Shown one piece after another: positions 26,701 to 35,606 of a DNA stretch of 64,000 nucleotides. The position numbers were made by a program, and so were the translations under genes. The notes beneath the pieces were generated by a model. That model was not told the DNA's origin, ran no database searches, and saw only the letters and a list, made by a program, of their open reading frames with translations. Origin of the DNA: Methanocella_A sp963769045. Its GTDB lineage: Archaea; Halobacteriota; Methanocellia; Methanocellales; Methanocellaceae. Every line of letters starts with the position of its first letter. Position 1 is the first letter of the stretch. The stretch is taken from the NCBI GenBank assembly GCA_963769045.1, contig CAVYKK010000028.1, positions 186,001 through 250,000 of the forward strand, in the 5' to 3' direction.

Positions 26701-27155
26701 GTCAGCGGCGTCGGCGAAGGCCACGGTCGGGACGGCCCGATGCGGAAGCGGTGGGGCTCGCGGTATTACGGCAGGGCGGCGTGAAACGAATAGGTTAGAG
26801 AATATGGGCGGGGCTAAAGCGAAAGGGCTGCGTCATCAGCCGGAGGGTAACCGTAACAGATCTAGCGCACACCTAGCCCGTAATAAAGAATGCCAGACTC
26901 TCAAATGCCTGCCAGTCAGGGAAACCTCGCATATCGGTAACATCGACGGTGAATGGTCATTCCTGACATTGCCGGGTTAGGCAGAATCGTTTAGTAGATT
27001 CGTCCGGATTACCGGGAAGCACTGGAAGCACATGATGGATAACATGTTTTAATCAGGGTCGCCCGTGGCACGAACGGGTTGGCGTTTAATAAACGTTATG
27101 TTCATGATAATTTAACCTTAGGACCAAGCATCGGTCATATTGTTAAAAAAACGTG
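26701..27155. other. Gene-poor remnant region
   Basis: No gene can be supported. The frame stays open on the plus strand to 26980, but the composition (many Arg, Gly, Ser, no hydrophobic pattern) does not look like a real protein. The stretch probably consists of remnants continuing the decay seen at 25.8-26.7 kb. Confidence 0.4.
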
Positions 27156-27443
27156 TCAGCGCTTTCCAACTAATTTGCGAATCCTGTAGACCTCGAAGGC
27201 GGTATGGATGACACTGCCGCAGGTCACCACAACCAGCACTGCAAAACCAAAGCACAGGGATATAAAGAAGTAAATGCTGGCCGGATTCAGGCCTAGCAGC
27301 CGATCGGCCAGGCTGGGCGCGAAGCCCCCGGTCGTCGAATAAAAATAGACATACGCGAGAAGCGATGGGATTAGTACGATGGCTAAAGGTATCAGGAAAA
27401 GGGTAACGATAACCTTCTGTGCTGCCGGAACAGGGCTGACCAC
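27156..27443 (-). CDS. Two-helix membrane protein, unknown
   Basis: A 95-residue protein from a GTG at 27443 preceded by GAGG. Two transmembrane helices (about 10-35 and 55-80) are separated by a short loop (STTGGFAPSLADRLLG); the tail is basic (YRIRKLVGKR). No family was recognised. A longer overlapping frame exists but lacks membrane-protein character, so this one is chosen. Confidence 0.6.
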   Translation of the reverse strand: MVSPVPAAQKVIVTLFLIPLAIVLIPSLLAYVYFYSTTGGFAPSLADRLLGLNPASIYFFISLCFGFAVLVVVTCGSVIHTAFEVYRIRKLVGKR

Positions 27444-27519
27444 GATTGAACCTCAATACAGCATAGCCCGGTATTAAGAAGAATGATTGTTACAGAAAAA
27501 TTGTTCAGGCAAGTATCAG

Positions 27520-27557
27520 GGGAACTTTTTTAGAAAGTTCCCGGGAGCCCTCAAAAA
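27520..27557 (-). terminator. T-run and hairpin after tRNA-Ala
   Basis: On the minus strand a T5 run (27553-27557) lies 5 bases after the tRNA 3' end. It is followed by a perfect 9-bp stem GGGAACTTT / AAAGTTCCC (27520-27542). Archaeal termination usually needs only the T-run; the hairpin may add stability or act for the opposite strand. Confidence 0.5.
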
Positions 27558-27562
27558 TCCAG

Positions 27563-27634
27563 TGGACACGTCGGGAATTGAACCCGAGGCCTCTTCCATG
27601 CCAAGGAAGCGATCTACCCCTGATCTACGTGCCC
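27563..27634 (-). tRNA. tRNA-Ala (anticodon GGC)
   Basis: A full 72-nt cloverleaf. The acceptor stem GGGCACG/CGTGTCC contains the G3-U70 pair diagnostic of alanine tRNA. The D-stem is GATC/GATC, the anticodon stem CTTCC/GGAAG has loop TTGGCAT (anticodon GGC, reading GCC), the T-stem is TCGGG/CCCGA with loop TTCAATT, and the discriminator base is A. CCA is not encoded. No intron. A TATA-like TTTATA box lies at about 27667-27672 on the minus strand. Confidence 0.95.
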
Positions 27635-27666
27635 TAAAATGCAGCACTATCATAGACGATATACGC

Positions 27667-27673
27667 TATAAAT
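27667..27673 (-). promoter_or_regulatory. TATA-like box of tRNA-Ala
   Basis: ATTTATA on the minus strand, 33 bases upstream of the mature 5' end, in an A/T-rich island within GC-rich DNA. The spacing fits a short 5' leader removed by RNase P. Confidence 0.5.
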
Positions 27674-27752
27674 CTATCGGTGGACGACGACAGCCCGGCC
27701 AGAAAGAGCATGCAGCAGCCCGGCCATAAATCGTGCCCGCGCGCGAGCCGCC

Positions 27753-27995
27753 TCACCGCCCGCTTCGCTTGCACGGCGCTATGATCTTTAAAATTTCGAT
27801 GCCCTTATCCGTGAGCCTGTAAGGAAATGCGCCGGGCTCATCGGTCTTTACGAGGTAACCCGGTTCGACGACGCAGGCGATCTCGCGCATCAGCAGCTCG
27901 TCGATCTGCTCGTAGGTCATGAACCTGAAGCCGGCCTTCTTCTCCGGCTCCAGGAACGCCAGCATGAGATCCCTGATGTCGTCGGGTATCCTCAT
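27753..27995 (-). CDS. Small winged-helix-like protein, hypothetical
   Basis: An 80-residue protein starting MRIPDDIRDLMLAFLEPEKK and ending in YRLTDKGIEILKIIAP, a pattern common at the end of winged-helix domains (beta-wing followed by DKG and helix). No helix-turn-helix family could be named. The ATG at 27995 is preceded by AAGGG; the frame is open further upstream, but that part is repeat-like. It may be a small regulator. The upstream flank holds CTCTGCG phrases and a strong hairpin. Confidence 0.65.
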   Translation of the reverse strand: MRIPDDIRDLMLAFLEPEKKAGFRFMTYEQIDELLMREIACVVEPGYLVKTDEPGAFPYRLTDKGIEILKIIAPCKRSGR

Positions 27996-28081
27996 AACAT
28001 AACCCTTCTTTAAACACGCCTCTGCGTTCTCTGCGGTCTCTGCGAGAAAAAAATGGGATTCTCCGGTTCCGCTACGCATAG

Positions 28082-28111
28082 CCCGGGCAGGGCAAGCGAC
28101 CCCTGCCCGGG
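28082..28111 (-). terminator. Strong hairpin downstream of leuS
   Basis: A perfect 11-bp stem CCCGGGCAGGG / CCCTGCCCGGG with an 8-nt loop lies about 57 bp after the leuS stop. A CG/CA alternating tract (28121-28140) lies between. There is no T-run, so the role may be RNA 3'-end stability. Confidence 0.5.
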
Positions 28112-28167
28112 ACAATCTTGCGCACGCACGCGCGACGCGGCCGCTCCGCCTCGACTGTAGTGCTAAC

Positions 28168-30985
28168 TTACTTGATCAGCAGTGCAGGCCTGCCCGGTAT
28201 GGCAAAGCGTCGCTTGTTCTCCGGGTCTTCCGCCGGGTTCAGCACGACGTGCATGCCGACTTCCTGGCCGATGAAGTCCTGTGCCTCGTCGAGGACGGCC
28301 TTCTCGTCCACGCCGCTCGGCACGAGGCGGTCGCTGATGACCTTGCCCACGTACTTGCTGACCTCTTTGCCCACCTTGCGCATCTCCTGGTCGGCCATCA
28401 CGTCTTTCATGGCCTGGCCCATGTTCTTGCCCGTCGACAGCGACAGCACCTTGTATTTCCAGTCGTCGGCGGTGAAGATGTTGACGTTCTTCGCGTCCTT
28501 GAGCTGGGCGACCTCGACGATCTCCTGTATGTCCTCGATCACGCTGCGGATGAAGTCTTCGGACTTTTCGATCGACTCGTCCATGGGCACGGCCTCGTCC
28601 CACGCGGGATACGCAGCCTTCGCGATGAAGCCCTGGCCGCCGATCTTCTCCCATATCTCCTCGCAGATATGCGGGCAGAAGGGGGCAAGCATTTTGGTCT
28701 GGGCATCGATGAACCACGTCATGATTCGCTTGTTCGGGGTCGGGAGACCGCCGGATGTACCACCGCAGGTACCGCTGCATGTCGAAGTAGCCGCGCTGGA
28801 TGGCCGTGCGGAAGTCCATGCGGTCCATGGCTTCTTTGGTCTGCTTCACGGTCTTGATGGTGACCGACTCCAGCCAGCGGTCGATGAACTTCTCGTCGTC
28901 ACGGCCCTTGCCGTAGTTCTCCACCGCGAACTCGTACCACATGGCCAGCTTCGGGCCTGCGCCCCGGGCGAACTCGCTGTCCCAGTTGGGGTCTTCCAGG
29001 CCTTCGCCGCCGTACATGAGCGTCAGCCTCGTTGCGTCCGCGCCATTCATGTCGCAGATCTGCCGCAGCGTGTAGACGTTGCCCTTGCTGGTGGACATCT
29101 TCTGGCCGTCGAGCTGCAGGAATCCGTTGGCGCTCATGCCTTTCGGCCAGTACTTCTCCGGGAAGATGGCCGTGTGGTTGAAGATCGAGAACGTGAGATG
29201 GTTCTGCACCAGGTCTTTGCCGCTGTTGCGCAGGTCGAACGGGTACCAGTACTCGAACTCCTGCTTCATGGTGTTGAGCAGGTCTTTGCCGATGCCGGTC
29301 TTCTTTGCGACGTCGTTGCCGTCGCCGAGGCTGAGGAACACGTAGTCGAAGAACTCGTCGGTCAGCTGCTCCGGCTTTATCCCGTACTTCTCCGGGTGCT
29401 GGATGTACTTGGAGATCGTATAGTAGGCCATGTAGATGGTCGAATCGGAGAGCGACTCCACGATCCAGCGCTTGTCCCAGGGTAGCTCCGTGCCAAGGCC
29501 GAACTCGCGGGTGCAGGCCCAGTCCTTCAGCCAGTCCACCACGTAGTCGAACTGGCGCCGTACGTTCTCCGGGTAGAGCTGCATGTTCGCGATCGCCTTA
29601 TGCGCCTGCGCCTTCCAGATGGGGTTGCTGTAGTTGAGGAACCACTGGTCGGAGACAATCTTGACCACGCACTTGGTCAGGCAGCGGCATTGCACCGTTT
29701 CAGGCAGCTCGAAGAAGATGGCGGCCTTGTCCTCGTGGACGAAGTCGCTGACCAGCTCCATCTTGGCTTCCATGACCTTCTTTCCGACATATTTGCCGGT
29801 GTTTTCGTTCAGGATGCCCGTATGGAACTCTTTCTTGTATATCTCCTTGGTCGCCGCTTCGAGCTTCGGGTCGTCCTGGTCCTTGATACCCATGCCCTCG
29901 ACGATCTCCTTGGCCGGGAACTTGCCGTAGCCCTCTATCTTGATAAGCGGGATGAGCTTGATGTCCTTGAGCACGTCGGGGGTGAGCCCGAACTTCTGGA
30001 GATTGCTCTCGATGTCACGCAGCGCGGCGAAGTCGTAGGGCGCATGCGCAGGCACGGACATGACCACGCCGGTGCCCATCTCCGGGTCGACAAAGGTCGC
30101 CGGCAGGATGGGGATCATGTTGCCGGTCACCTGGTTGAGCACTTTCTTGCCGATCAGCGCTTTACCCGGGACGCGTTCGATCTCCTCGACCACGAACTTC
30201 TGGTTCTTGAGCTTTTCGATGGTCGCTTCAGTGACGATCCACTCCTCGTCGTTCACTTTCGCCCGGACATATGTGACGTCCGGGTTGAGCCAGAGGTTGG
30301 TGACGCCGAAGGTGGTCTCCGGCCGGTAAGTGCCGCACGGGAGGATGGTCTCGTCCAGCCTGAACTTGATCAGGTATATCTCTTCGGGGGTGACGCCCTC
30401 GCCTTCCAGCCGGGCGTGGTCGCCCACCGGCGACTTGTCCTTCGGGCACCAGACGACGGGGTGCTCGCCCATGACGATATAGCCGCCAGCCTTGAGCTTC
30501 CGCATCTGCCACTGGATGAAGTGATCGTAATAGGGGTTGAGCGAGGTGGTGATGAAGGTGCGGGACCAGTCGACCGCGGCGCCGATGCGCTTCAGGTCCT
30601 TGGTGGTCTCCCGGGGGAAGAACTGGGTCCAGTAGACGGGATCGGCGAACTTCGGGATCTCGCTCTCCGGGATGCCCATCTTGCGGAGAATGTCCATCTG
30701 CTTCTTCTCGCCCTCGGCTATGCGCTCGGCGGCCGCAACGATCGGCGTGCCTGTGCAGTGGAACGCGAAGGGGAACAGGGTGTTGTAGCCCTGCATGAGC
30801 TTGTAGCGGGCCATGACCTCGGCGCGGATGCCGCTGAAGGCCCGGCCGATGTGGAAGAAACCGTTCATGTACGGGTACGGGAAGTTGATGAAATACTTGG
30901 GCTTCCCCGGCTCGACGACAGGCTCGAAGACCTTTGCCTCTTCGTAGCGTTGCTGCCACTTCTCTTCTATTGCCTTAAAATCCAT
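28168..30985 (-). CDS. leuS: Leucyl-tRNA synthetase, broken by one +1 frameshift
   Basis: About 939 residues, normal for archaeal/eukaryal-type LeuRS. It charges tRNA-Leu with leucine and edits mischarged products. Motifs: PYMNGFFHIGRAF (HIGH-type), a CP1 editing insert (about 220-420), and DGQKMSTSKGN (KMSKS-type). The first frame reads through about 28736 (YLRWYIRRSPDP); the conserved continuation NKRIMTWFIDAQ and CPHICEEIW is in the next frame. One extra base at 28735 separates them. Both parts are fully conserved and LeuRS is essential, so sequence error is likely. A convergent orphan protein lies beyond the promoter side. Confidence 0.93.
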
Positions 30986-31126
30986 GTGATGCCCTCTCAG
31001 CTCGATGATCGTAACTCAACAATGTAGTTGTAATTTTGTTATATAAGTATGTCTATGCCGGTATAAGGTTTTTCATTTAAGGGGAACAGCAGCAAATTTA
31101 TTACTTCCGCGGCTAACGATCGCCGC

Positions 31127-31666
31127 ATGAGGAAGCTGACCGCATCAGACATGGCCCTGAAATGGGTACAGCCTCGTGCACGCAGCCCGTTCTTCGAGCT
31201 GCGGGCAAATGATGATGCTCTGGCGACATTATCCCGGGAAAAGCTGTTTGGCACGCTGGCAACGGCACAGACGGCCGAGAAGACATGGACATTCAAACGC
31301 GTCGGCTTTTTACAGACTCGCGTGACGGTGCGATCGCCGGGCTATGACGCCGACCTGGCCACTTTCAAGCCCGCATGGAGCTACAGCGGCACGCTGGACA
31401 TTCAGGGCAGGCCCTATGCATGGAAGCAGCTCAGCTTCATGGGCACGAAATGGGGCTTTGTCCGCCCGGACGGCGCCCCGATCGTCACCTTCAAGCATGC
31501 CGGAGGGCTCGATACCATTTTCAAGCTGGAAGCGGACGTGGAGATATCCCCGGGCGAGGTATCGATCAACGCAGACCTGCCGCTGCTACTCACGCTGGGC
31601 TGGTACATCATGGTCATGATGGCCGATGACACCATGGCTGCGGCCGTGGTGACGACGACGATATGA
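31127..31666 (+). CDS. Beta-rich protein of unknown function (possibly LURP/tubby-like)
   Basis: A 179-residue protein. It has alternating short hydrophobic strands with polar turns (WTFKRVGFLQTRVTVRS, YSGTLDIQGRPYAWKQ, FVRPDGAPIVTFKH) and one C-terminal hydrophobic helix (LPLLLTLGWYIMVMMADD). The pattern recalls tubby/LURP-one-like beta barrels with a central helix, but this is only an impression. The gene runs divergently from leuS and converges on the next orphan gene, 8 bp away. Confidence 0.65.
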   Translation: MRKLTASDMALKWVQPRARSPFFELRANDDALATLSREKLFGTLATAQTAEKTWTFKRVGFLQTRVTVRSPGYDADLATFKPAWSYSGTLDIQGRPYAWKQLSFMGTKWGFVRPDGAPIVTFKHAGGLDTIFKLEADVEISPGEVSINADLPLLLTLGWYIMVMMADDTMAAAVVTTTI

Positions 31667-31674
31667 AGAAGCCT

Positions 31675-32541
31675 TCAGGGTAAAACGAATCCCTGCAGCC
31701 AGACGATACCGCTGATGCGATCGCCCTGGCTGATCTTTTCCTGCATGGCGCTGGCGGTCGCGCAGATGTAGAAGTCGTGCGACTTGCCTTCGTGGCCGAG
31801 ACGCACGGTAGTCTTGATAATGAAAGCCTTCCTGCCCATAGCCGTGTTCTCGACAAGGCCCTGGACGGTGCCTCGGAACACATAGTCGTCGATGTCCCCG
31901 CCCTCGTAGCGGACGAACAGGTCGTCCTCGTTGGGCCCCTGGGTCCGGCTGCGGGCGATGACGTAGGCGATGCCCGCCAGCAACACGTTCGCTTCTTTTC
32001 CAGGGGTGTACGTATGCTTCTTCCGGAAGTACATCGCGTCAAAAAAGGTCAGCGCCGCACCGCTGGCGAATACCTCGATCTGCCCTTCCAGGGCGTTTTC
32101 GCACTCGGTGATCCTGGTGATGCGGGCGGGCCAGGGGCTGCCTGCCTTGAAGACGGGATAGGCGGTAATGTTCTGACCGTTGTTCGTGATCGTAAGGACG
32201 TCCAGCATGCCCTCGCCGGTCATGTATCCGGACACTTCTGAGTCGCCATAGGCGACCGTCAGCCGCTGCCGGGACGAGGCCAGCGCGTCGACGCTCATCT
32301 TCACGGCCTCGGGGTCGTTCTTCGCCAGCAGCCGCAGGTGCCCGGAGTGGTCGATGTTGCCCTTGATCATGTCAGGCGACCTCGACAGCGGAGCGCCCGT
32401 CTCGGAAGTGTTGCCCGTAAACGGCTGGATGACCGGAGGCGAAATGGCCGGCTGCACAGGCGAAGCCTGCTGTGTGACAGCCGATGGCTGCGGCGGCCGG
32501 TGCTCCATGAATTTTAACGCGTCCCTGATCTTCCCTAACAC
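31675..32541 (-). CDS. Soluble protein of unknown function with Pro/Gln-rich N-terminus
   Basis: About 288 residues from a GTG at 32541 with an excellent AGGAGG ribosome site 9 bases upstream. This start is chosen over longer frames. Residues 15-60 form a Pro/Gln/Ser-rich linker. The rest is a mixed alpha/beta, beta-rich region (QRLTVAYGDSEVSGYM, FRKKHTYTPGKEANVLLAGIAYVI, KAFIIKTTVRLGHEGK, GDRISGIVWLQG). The end resembles an OB-like segment, but no family was recognised. Confidence 0.65.
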   Translation of the reverse strand: MLGKIRDALKFMEHRPPQPSAVTQQASPVQPAISPPVIQPFTGNTSETGAPLSRSPDMIKGNIDHSGHLRLLAKNDPEAVKMSVDALASSRQRLTVAYGDSEVSGYMTGEGMLDVLTITNNGQNITAYPVFKAGSPWPARITRITECENALEGQIEVFASGAALTFFDAMYFRKKHTYTPGKEANVLLAGIAYVIARSRTQGPNEDDLFVRYEGGDIDDYVFRGTVQGLVENTAMGRKAFIIKTTVRLGHEGKSHDFYICATASAMQEKISQGDRISGIVWLQGFVLP

Positions 32542-32728
32542 CCCACGATTCCTCCTGATACTATCGATTCTATAATGTCTGACATTATTAAGCTTTCTTG
32601 CTATACAAGGAATCGGCATACCCAAGCAGTGTAACCATTTAATGTGCAGCCATACTTTTTTTATGTTTCCCGATAAAAACCGTAAAATTCATGCCACAGG
32701 ACAGCTATGACAGCCATGTGGTGAGCTT

Positions 32729-33472
32729 ATGACAGACATCCCTCCCGATCATCCCCGGTACATGTCCCTCCTGACGCGCGAGCGGCTGGCGAAGGGCGTC
32801 CGTGACGGCATTACGAGCGAGCAGGGCCTGATCGCCCAGGGCCGCGGGGAGGCGTTCGACTATCTGATCGGGGAACGTACGATCGCATCTGCCCGGGCGG
32901 CCGAAAAGGCGGCAGTGGCTATGCTCATGCTCGCCAGAAACCCGGTCATCTCCGTGAACGGGAACGCGGCAGCGCTTTCCGCGAAGGAGATGTGCCAGCT
33001 CGCAAACGTCCTGAATGCAGCAGTCGAGATCAACCTGTTCCACCGGACGGAAGAGCGAGTGTCAAGGATCGCGGCGCTGATGCGTTCGGAAGGCTGCACG
33101 AAGCTGTACGGGGAGCATCCCGACCGGCTGATACCCGGGCTGTCCCATGAGCGGGCGAAAGCCACATCGGAAGGCATCTACACCGCGGACGTGGTCCTGG
33201 TGCCGCTGGAAGACGGAGACCGGTGCGAGGCGCTGGTGAAGATGGGCAAGCGCGTGATCGTGGTCGATCTCAACCCGCTGTCCCGGTCGGCGCAGATGGC
33301 TACGGTTACCATTGTGGACAATATCGTGCGGGCGCTGCCGAACATGGTGGCGCTGGCACAGGAGATGAAGGGCCTGTCACAGATGGAGCTGGGAGAGATC
33401 GTAGAGGAGTTCCACAACGACAGTGCCCTGGCCGCGGCGCTCGACGACATAGCTGACAACCTGAAGAAATAA
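32729..33472 (+). CDS. 4-phosphopantoate--beta-alanine ligase (archaeal phosphopantothenate synthetase)
   Basis: A 247-residue enzyme of the DUF137/PPS family. It joins 4-phosphopantoate to beta-alanine with ATP, the archaeal route to phosphopantothenate for coenzyme A. Family stretches: HPRYMSLLTRERLAKGV at the start, ARNPVISVNGNAAAL, INLFHRTEERV, KLYGEHPDRLIPGL, and DLNPLSRSAQMATVTIVDN. Length is normal. The partner pantoate kinase gene is not in the window. The gene has its own promoter region. Confidence 0.93.
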   Translation: MTDIPPDHPRYMSLLTRERLAKGVRDGITSEQGLIAQGRGEAFDYLIGERTIASARAAEKAAVAMLMLARNPVISVNGNAAALSAKEMCQLANVLNAAVEINLFHRTEERVSRIAALMRSEGCTKLYGEHPDRLIPGLSHERAKATSEGIYTADVVLVPLEDGDRCEALVKMGKRVIVVDLNPLSRSAQMATVTIVDNIVRALPNMVALAQEMKGLSQMELGEIVEEFHNDSALAAALDDIADNLKK

Positions 33473-33600
33473 ATCCCGGCATCCGGGTTAATTGTTTATT
33501 CGACCGAGCGTCTATGACACGATAATATCATCGATCGTTGCTTATGCGTTAGCAAAACATTATTATATATAGCGTAATATAACTGATAGCGTAGATCGTT

Positions 33601-33915
33601 ATGGCGGAAAAGGTAGAGAAAATGGTTGACACGACTGTCGCTAAAGCCGACAGCTTCAAAGTACAGACTGCCGACGTACTGGAGGAGACCGCCCGCAAGC
33701 TGCGGGAGGCCGACCTGTCAGTGAAAGGCGAGGATGTAAAAGCCATGCTCAACGATGCCGAGGCCCGCATCGGCATGCTCAAGGCAGACGTTGAGAAGAA
33801 GGTAGAGCCCGTCGAGACGTTCATCGTCGAACACCCGTTCGCCTCCGTCATGATAGCCATGGGCGCGGGATTCGTGATAGGTTCGCTGATCGCCAGCTTG
33901 CGTCCCAGGGACTGA
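33601..33915 (+). CDS. YqjD/ElaB-like (DUF883-type) membrane-tail protein
   Basis: A 104-residue protein. A long charged amphipathic helix (about 1-75, DVLEETARKLREADL) leads to EHPFASVMIAMGAGFVIGSLIAS, a C-terminal membrane anchor closely resembling that of bacterial DUF883 proteins (YqjD, ElaB), which tether ribosomes to the membrane in stationary phase. It is the first gene of a tight three-gene set. A TATATATAGCG stretch at about 33564-33574 suggests a promoter with a short leader. The role in archaea is unknown. Confidence 0.7.
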   Translation: MAEKVEKMVDTTVAKADSFKVQTADVLEETARKLREADLSVKGEDVKAMLNDAEARIGMLKADVEKKVEPVETFIVEHPFASVMIAMGAGFVIGSLIASLRPRD

Positions 33916-33923
33916 GTGGTACC

Positions 33924-34301
33924 ATGGGAGCGCCGGACAGCCCGGAAAAGCCGCTGTCGATAGAGTCCGAGTTCGCCAACCTGGTCCGTTACATCGACCT
34001 TTACATACGGCAGAAGACCGATCTGTACATCCAGCACTACGTGTTAGACCCGTTCGATTTCCTGGTGCGGCAGATCATCTACCTGTCGGTGCTGGCAGCG
34101 CTGCTTGTGTCCGGGACGCTGGCACTTCTCATAGGTATTATCCTGTTCATTTCCACGATGGTGCCATTGTGGGAGGCGTTGCTTATCATGGGTATCGTAG
34201 CGTTCGTAATCGCAGCCCTGATCGCTTATGTGCTGTTCTCGCGTAAACTTGTGCTGAAGACGCCGACCACCGAGGATGTGATGAAAAATGGAAGGCCGTA
34301 G
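33924..34301 (+). CDS. YqjE/holin-X-like two-helix membrane protein
   Basis: A 125-residue protein. A cytoplasmic N-terminal stretch (about 1-45, FANLVRYIDLYIRQKTDLYIQ) is followed by two transmembrane helices (about 50-75 and 80-105), resembling the DUF1469/phage holin superfamily III (YqjE) found beside YqjD in bacteria. It lies 8 bp after the DUF883-like gene and its end overlaps the next gene by 14 bp, so the three are one operon. Confidence 0.7.
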   Translation: MGAPDSPEKPLSIESEFANLVRYIDLYIRQKTDLYIQHYVLDPFDFLVRQIIYLSVLAALLVSGTLALLIGIILFISTMVPLWEALLIMGIVAFVIAALIAYVLFSRKLVLKTPTTEDVMKNGRP

Positions 34302-34644
34302 GCGCGTGACCGAGGAAGACATCCACGTAACAGAGGCGCTGATCGGCGACTCCTTCGGGCGGCTGAAGCGATCGATCACGGAGGCGCCGCACGAGGCGGT
34401 CCGGCCGGCCGCAGATATGATACGGCAGCACCCGTTCCTCGCGGCGGCAGGTGCGGCGGGCGCAGGCGTGGTCGCGTTCCAGCTGTTCAAGATGATGGCG
34501 CCGGGCCCGGCATCGAAAGGACAGGAAAAGAAAGGCAGCCGGAGCTCGGGCCTCATGGGCCAGATGCTTTCGCTGGCAGCCCCGTATATTGTCAGCATGC
34601 TCCAGCAGCAGCTGAGCAAAACCATGTCCGGCGAACGCCGTTAA
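34288..34644 (+). CDS. Third protein of the YqjDE-like operon
   Basis: A 118-residue protein starting inside the preceding gene (14-bp overlap). The N-terminal half is charged (EEDIHVTEALIGDSFGRLKR). The middle has a second DUF883-like anchor motif, IRQHPFLAAAGAAGAGVVAF, mirroring EHPFASVMIAMGAG of the first gene. The C-terminal half is more hydrophobic (LAAPYIVSMLQQQL). It resembles no named family, but its place matches that of yqjK in the bacterial operon. Confidence 0.65.
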   Translation: MEGRRRVTEEDIHVTEALIGDSFGRLKRSITEAPHEAVRPAADMIRQHPFLAAAGAAGAGVVAFQLFKMMAPGPASKGQEKKGSRSSGLMGQMLSLAAPYIVSMLQQQLSKTMSGERR

Positions 34645-34656
34645 GCCACCGGGGAA

Positions 34657-34881
34657 CTAAGAAGAGACGCTGTGGCGCCATTTAGCTCCGAAAGGGCTAA
34701 AGGTGCCAGGTATATTTTTTAAAATCGAGTTGCCAGGAGCCGGCGAGTGACCGGAGCCCTGGTCAGACATAAGACGAGGAAAAACAGGCCGGGCTTTTCG
34801 TCGCACGCCGGGGCAGCCGTCTGCGCGCGTGCGCATGATCGCCACATATCCCCCTCACAGGTAATCATTGGGCATTCATTA
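34657..34881. other. Intergenic region with repeat phrase and CG-alternating tract
   Basis: Contains AAGAAGAGACGCTGTGGCG followed by CCATTTAGCTCCGAAAG (about 34661-34697), a relative of the repeat phrase at 55870-55905. A CTGCGCGCGTGCGCATG tract lies at 34820-34836. No gene was seen. Confidence 0.4.
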
Positions 34882-35601
34882 TTAGCGGTCTGTTTCGCCG
34901 CAGATGGCCATGAGCACGTTGGGTATTTCCAGGTCCCTGCTGCCCGCGCCGAAGCCGGTCTTTTTTGCTCGCATTACAGGCACTGGGCCGGTGCCCTTGC
35001 ATATCTCGGAGAGGATGGCGGCGCCCGTAGGCGTGGTCAGCTCGGCCTTAACGTCCGAAGAATAGGTCGGCAGGCTGCGGAGCAGTTCTGCCGTTGCCGG
35101 GGCCGGCACGTCGAGCAGCCCGTGGGAGGTGCGTACCTTCCCGCTGCCCACGTTGACCCGGGATGCGTATACCTGTTCGATGCCTGCCTCTTTCAGGCAG
35201 ATGGCGGCGCCGACGACGTCTGCGATCGTATCCAATGCACCCACCTCGTGGAAGTGGACGTGATTAACAGTAGTACCGTGTACCTTCGCCTCCGCCGCGC
35301 CCAGCCGCCGGAACACGGCCTCCGAAAGGCGTTTGACATCGGCCGGCAGGTCGCTGTCATTGATGATAGGCAGTATCTCTGCGAGGTGACGCTCCTCGGC
35401 TGTATCCGGGGCGATGACATCCACATGGGTGGCCTTGATTCCCTTTTTCACGACAGGGACGACCTCGATCTTCAGGCCTTCGATGCCCAGCGCGTCCAGG
35501 CCTGACGACAGCGCTTCGTGGCGGACGCCCAGGTCGAGCATCGCGCCGAGGAACATGTCGCCGCTGATGCCGGAAAAACAGTTAAGGTACAGAGTTTTCA
35601 T
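34882..35601 (-). CDS. larC: LarC N-terminal domain only (nickel-pincer cofactor cyclometallase, LarC1)
   Basis: A 239-residue protein of the LarC/DUF111 family: YLNCFSGISGDMFLGA at the start, FHEVGALDTIADVVG, TTPTGAAIL and a final GAGSRDLEIPNVL. LarC inserts nickel into the pincer cofactor used by lactate racemase-type enzymes. Full LarC has a second domain (LarC2) of about 150 residues; here the frame ends in tandem stops (TAATAATGA) right after LarC1, and no LarC2-like sequence follows. In Lactobacillus, LarC1 and LarC2 are joined by frameshifting, so a separate LarC2 elsewhere is possible. The stop of larE overlaps the possible GTG start at 35610; ATG 35601 is preferred. Confidence 0.88.
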   Translation of the reverse strand: MKTLYLNCFSGISGDMFLGAMLDLGVRHEALSSGLDALGIEGLKIEVVPVVKKGIKATHVDVIAPDTAEERHLAEILPIINDSDLPADVKRLSEAVFRRLGAAEAKVHGTTVNHVHFHEVGALDTIADVVGAAICLKEAGIEQVYASRVNVGSGKVRTSHGLLDVPAPATAELLRSLPTYSSDVKAELTTPTGAAILSEICKGTGPVPVMRAKKTGFGAGSRDLEIPNVLMAICGETDR

Positions 35602-35606
35602 GCGTA

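Noticed and set aside
26701..26980. Continuation of an open plus-strand frame
   Set aside because: The translated part lacks a protein-like pattern and runs past a degraded membrane gene.
28118..29485. Long plus-strand open frame opposite leuS
   Set aside because: It is antisense to the conserved leucyl-tRNA synthetase and has no family resemblance; GC-rich coding DNA often leaves the opposite strand open.
29600..31027. 475-codon open frame opposite leuS
   Set aside because: Composition is Leu/Asp/Val/His-rich in the manner of an antisense shadow, and the opposite strand codes LeuRS.
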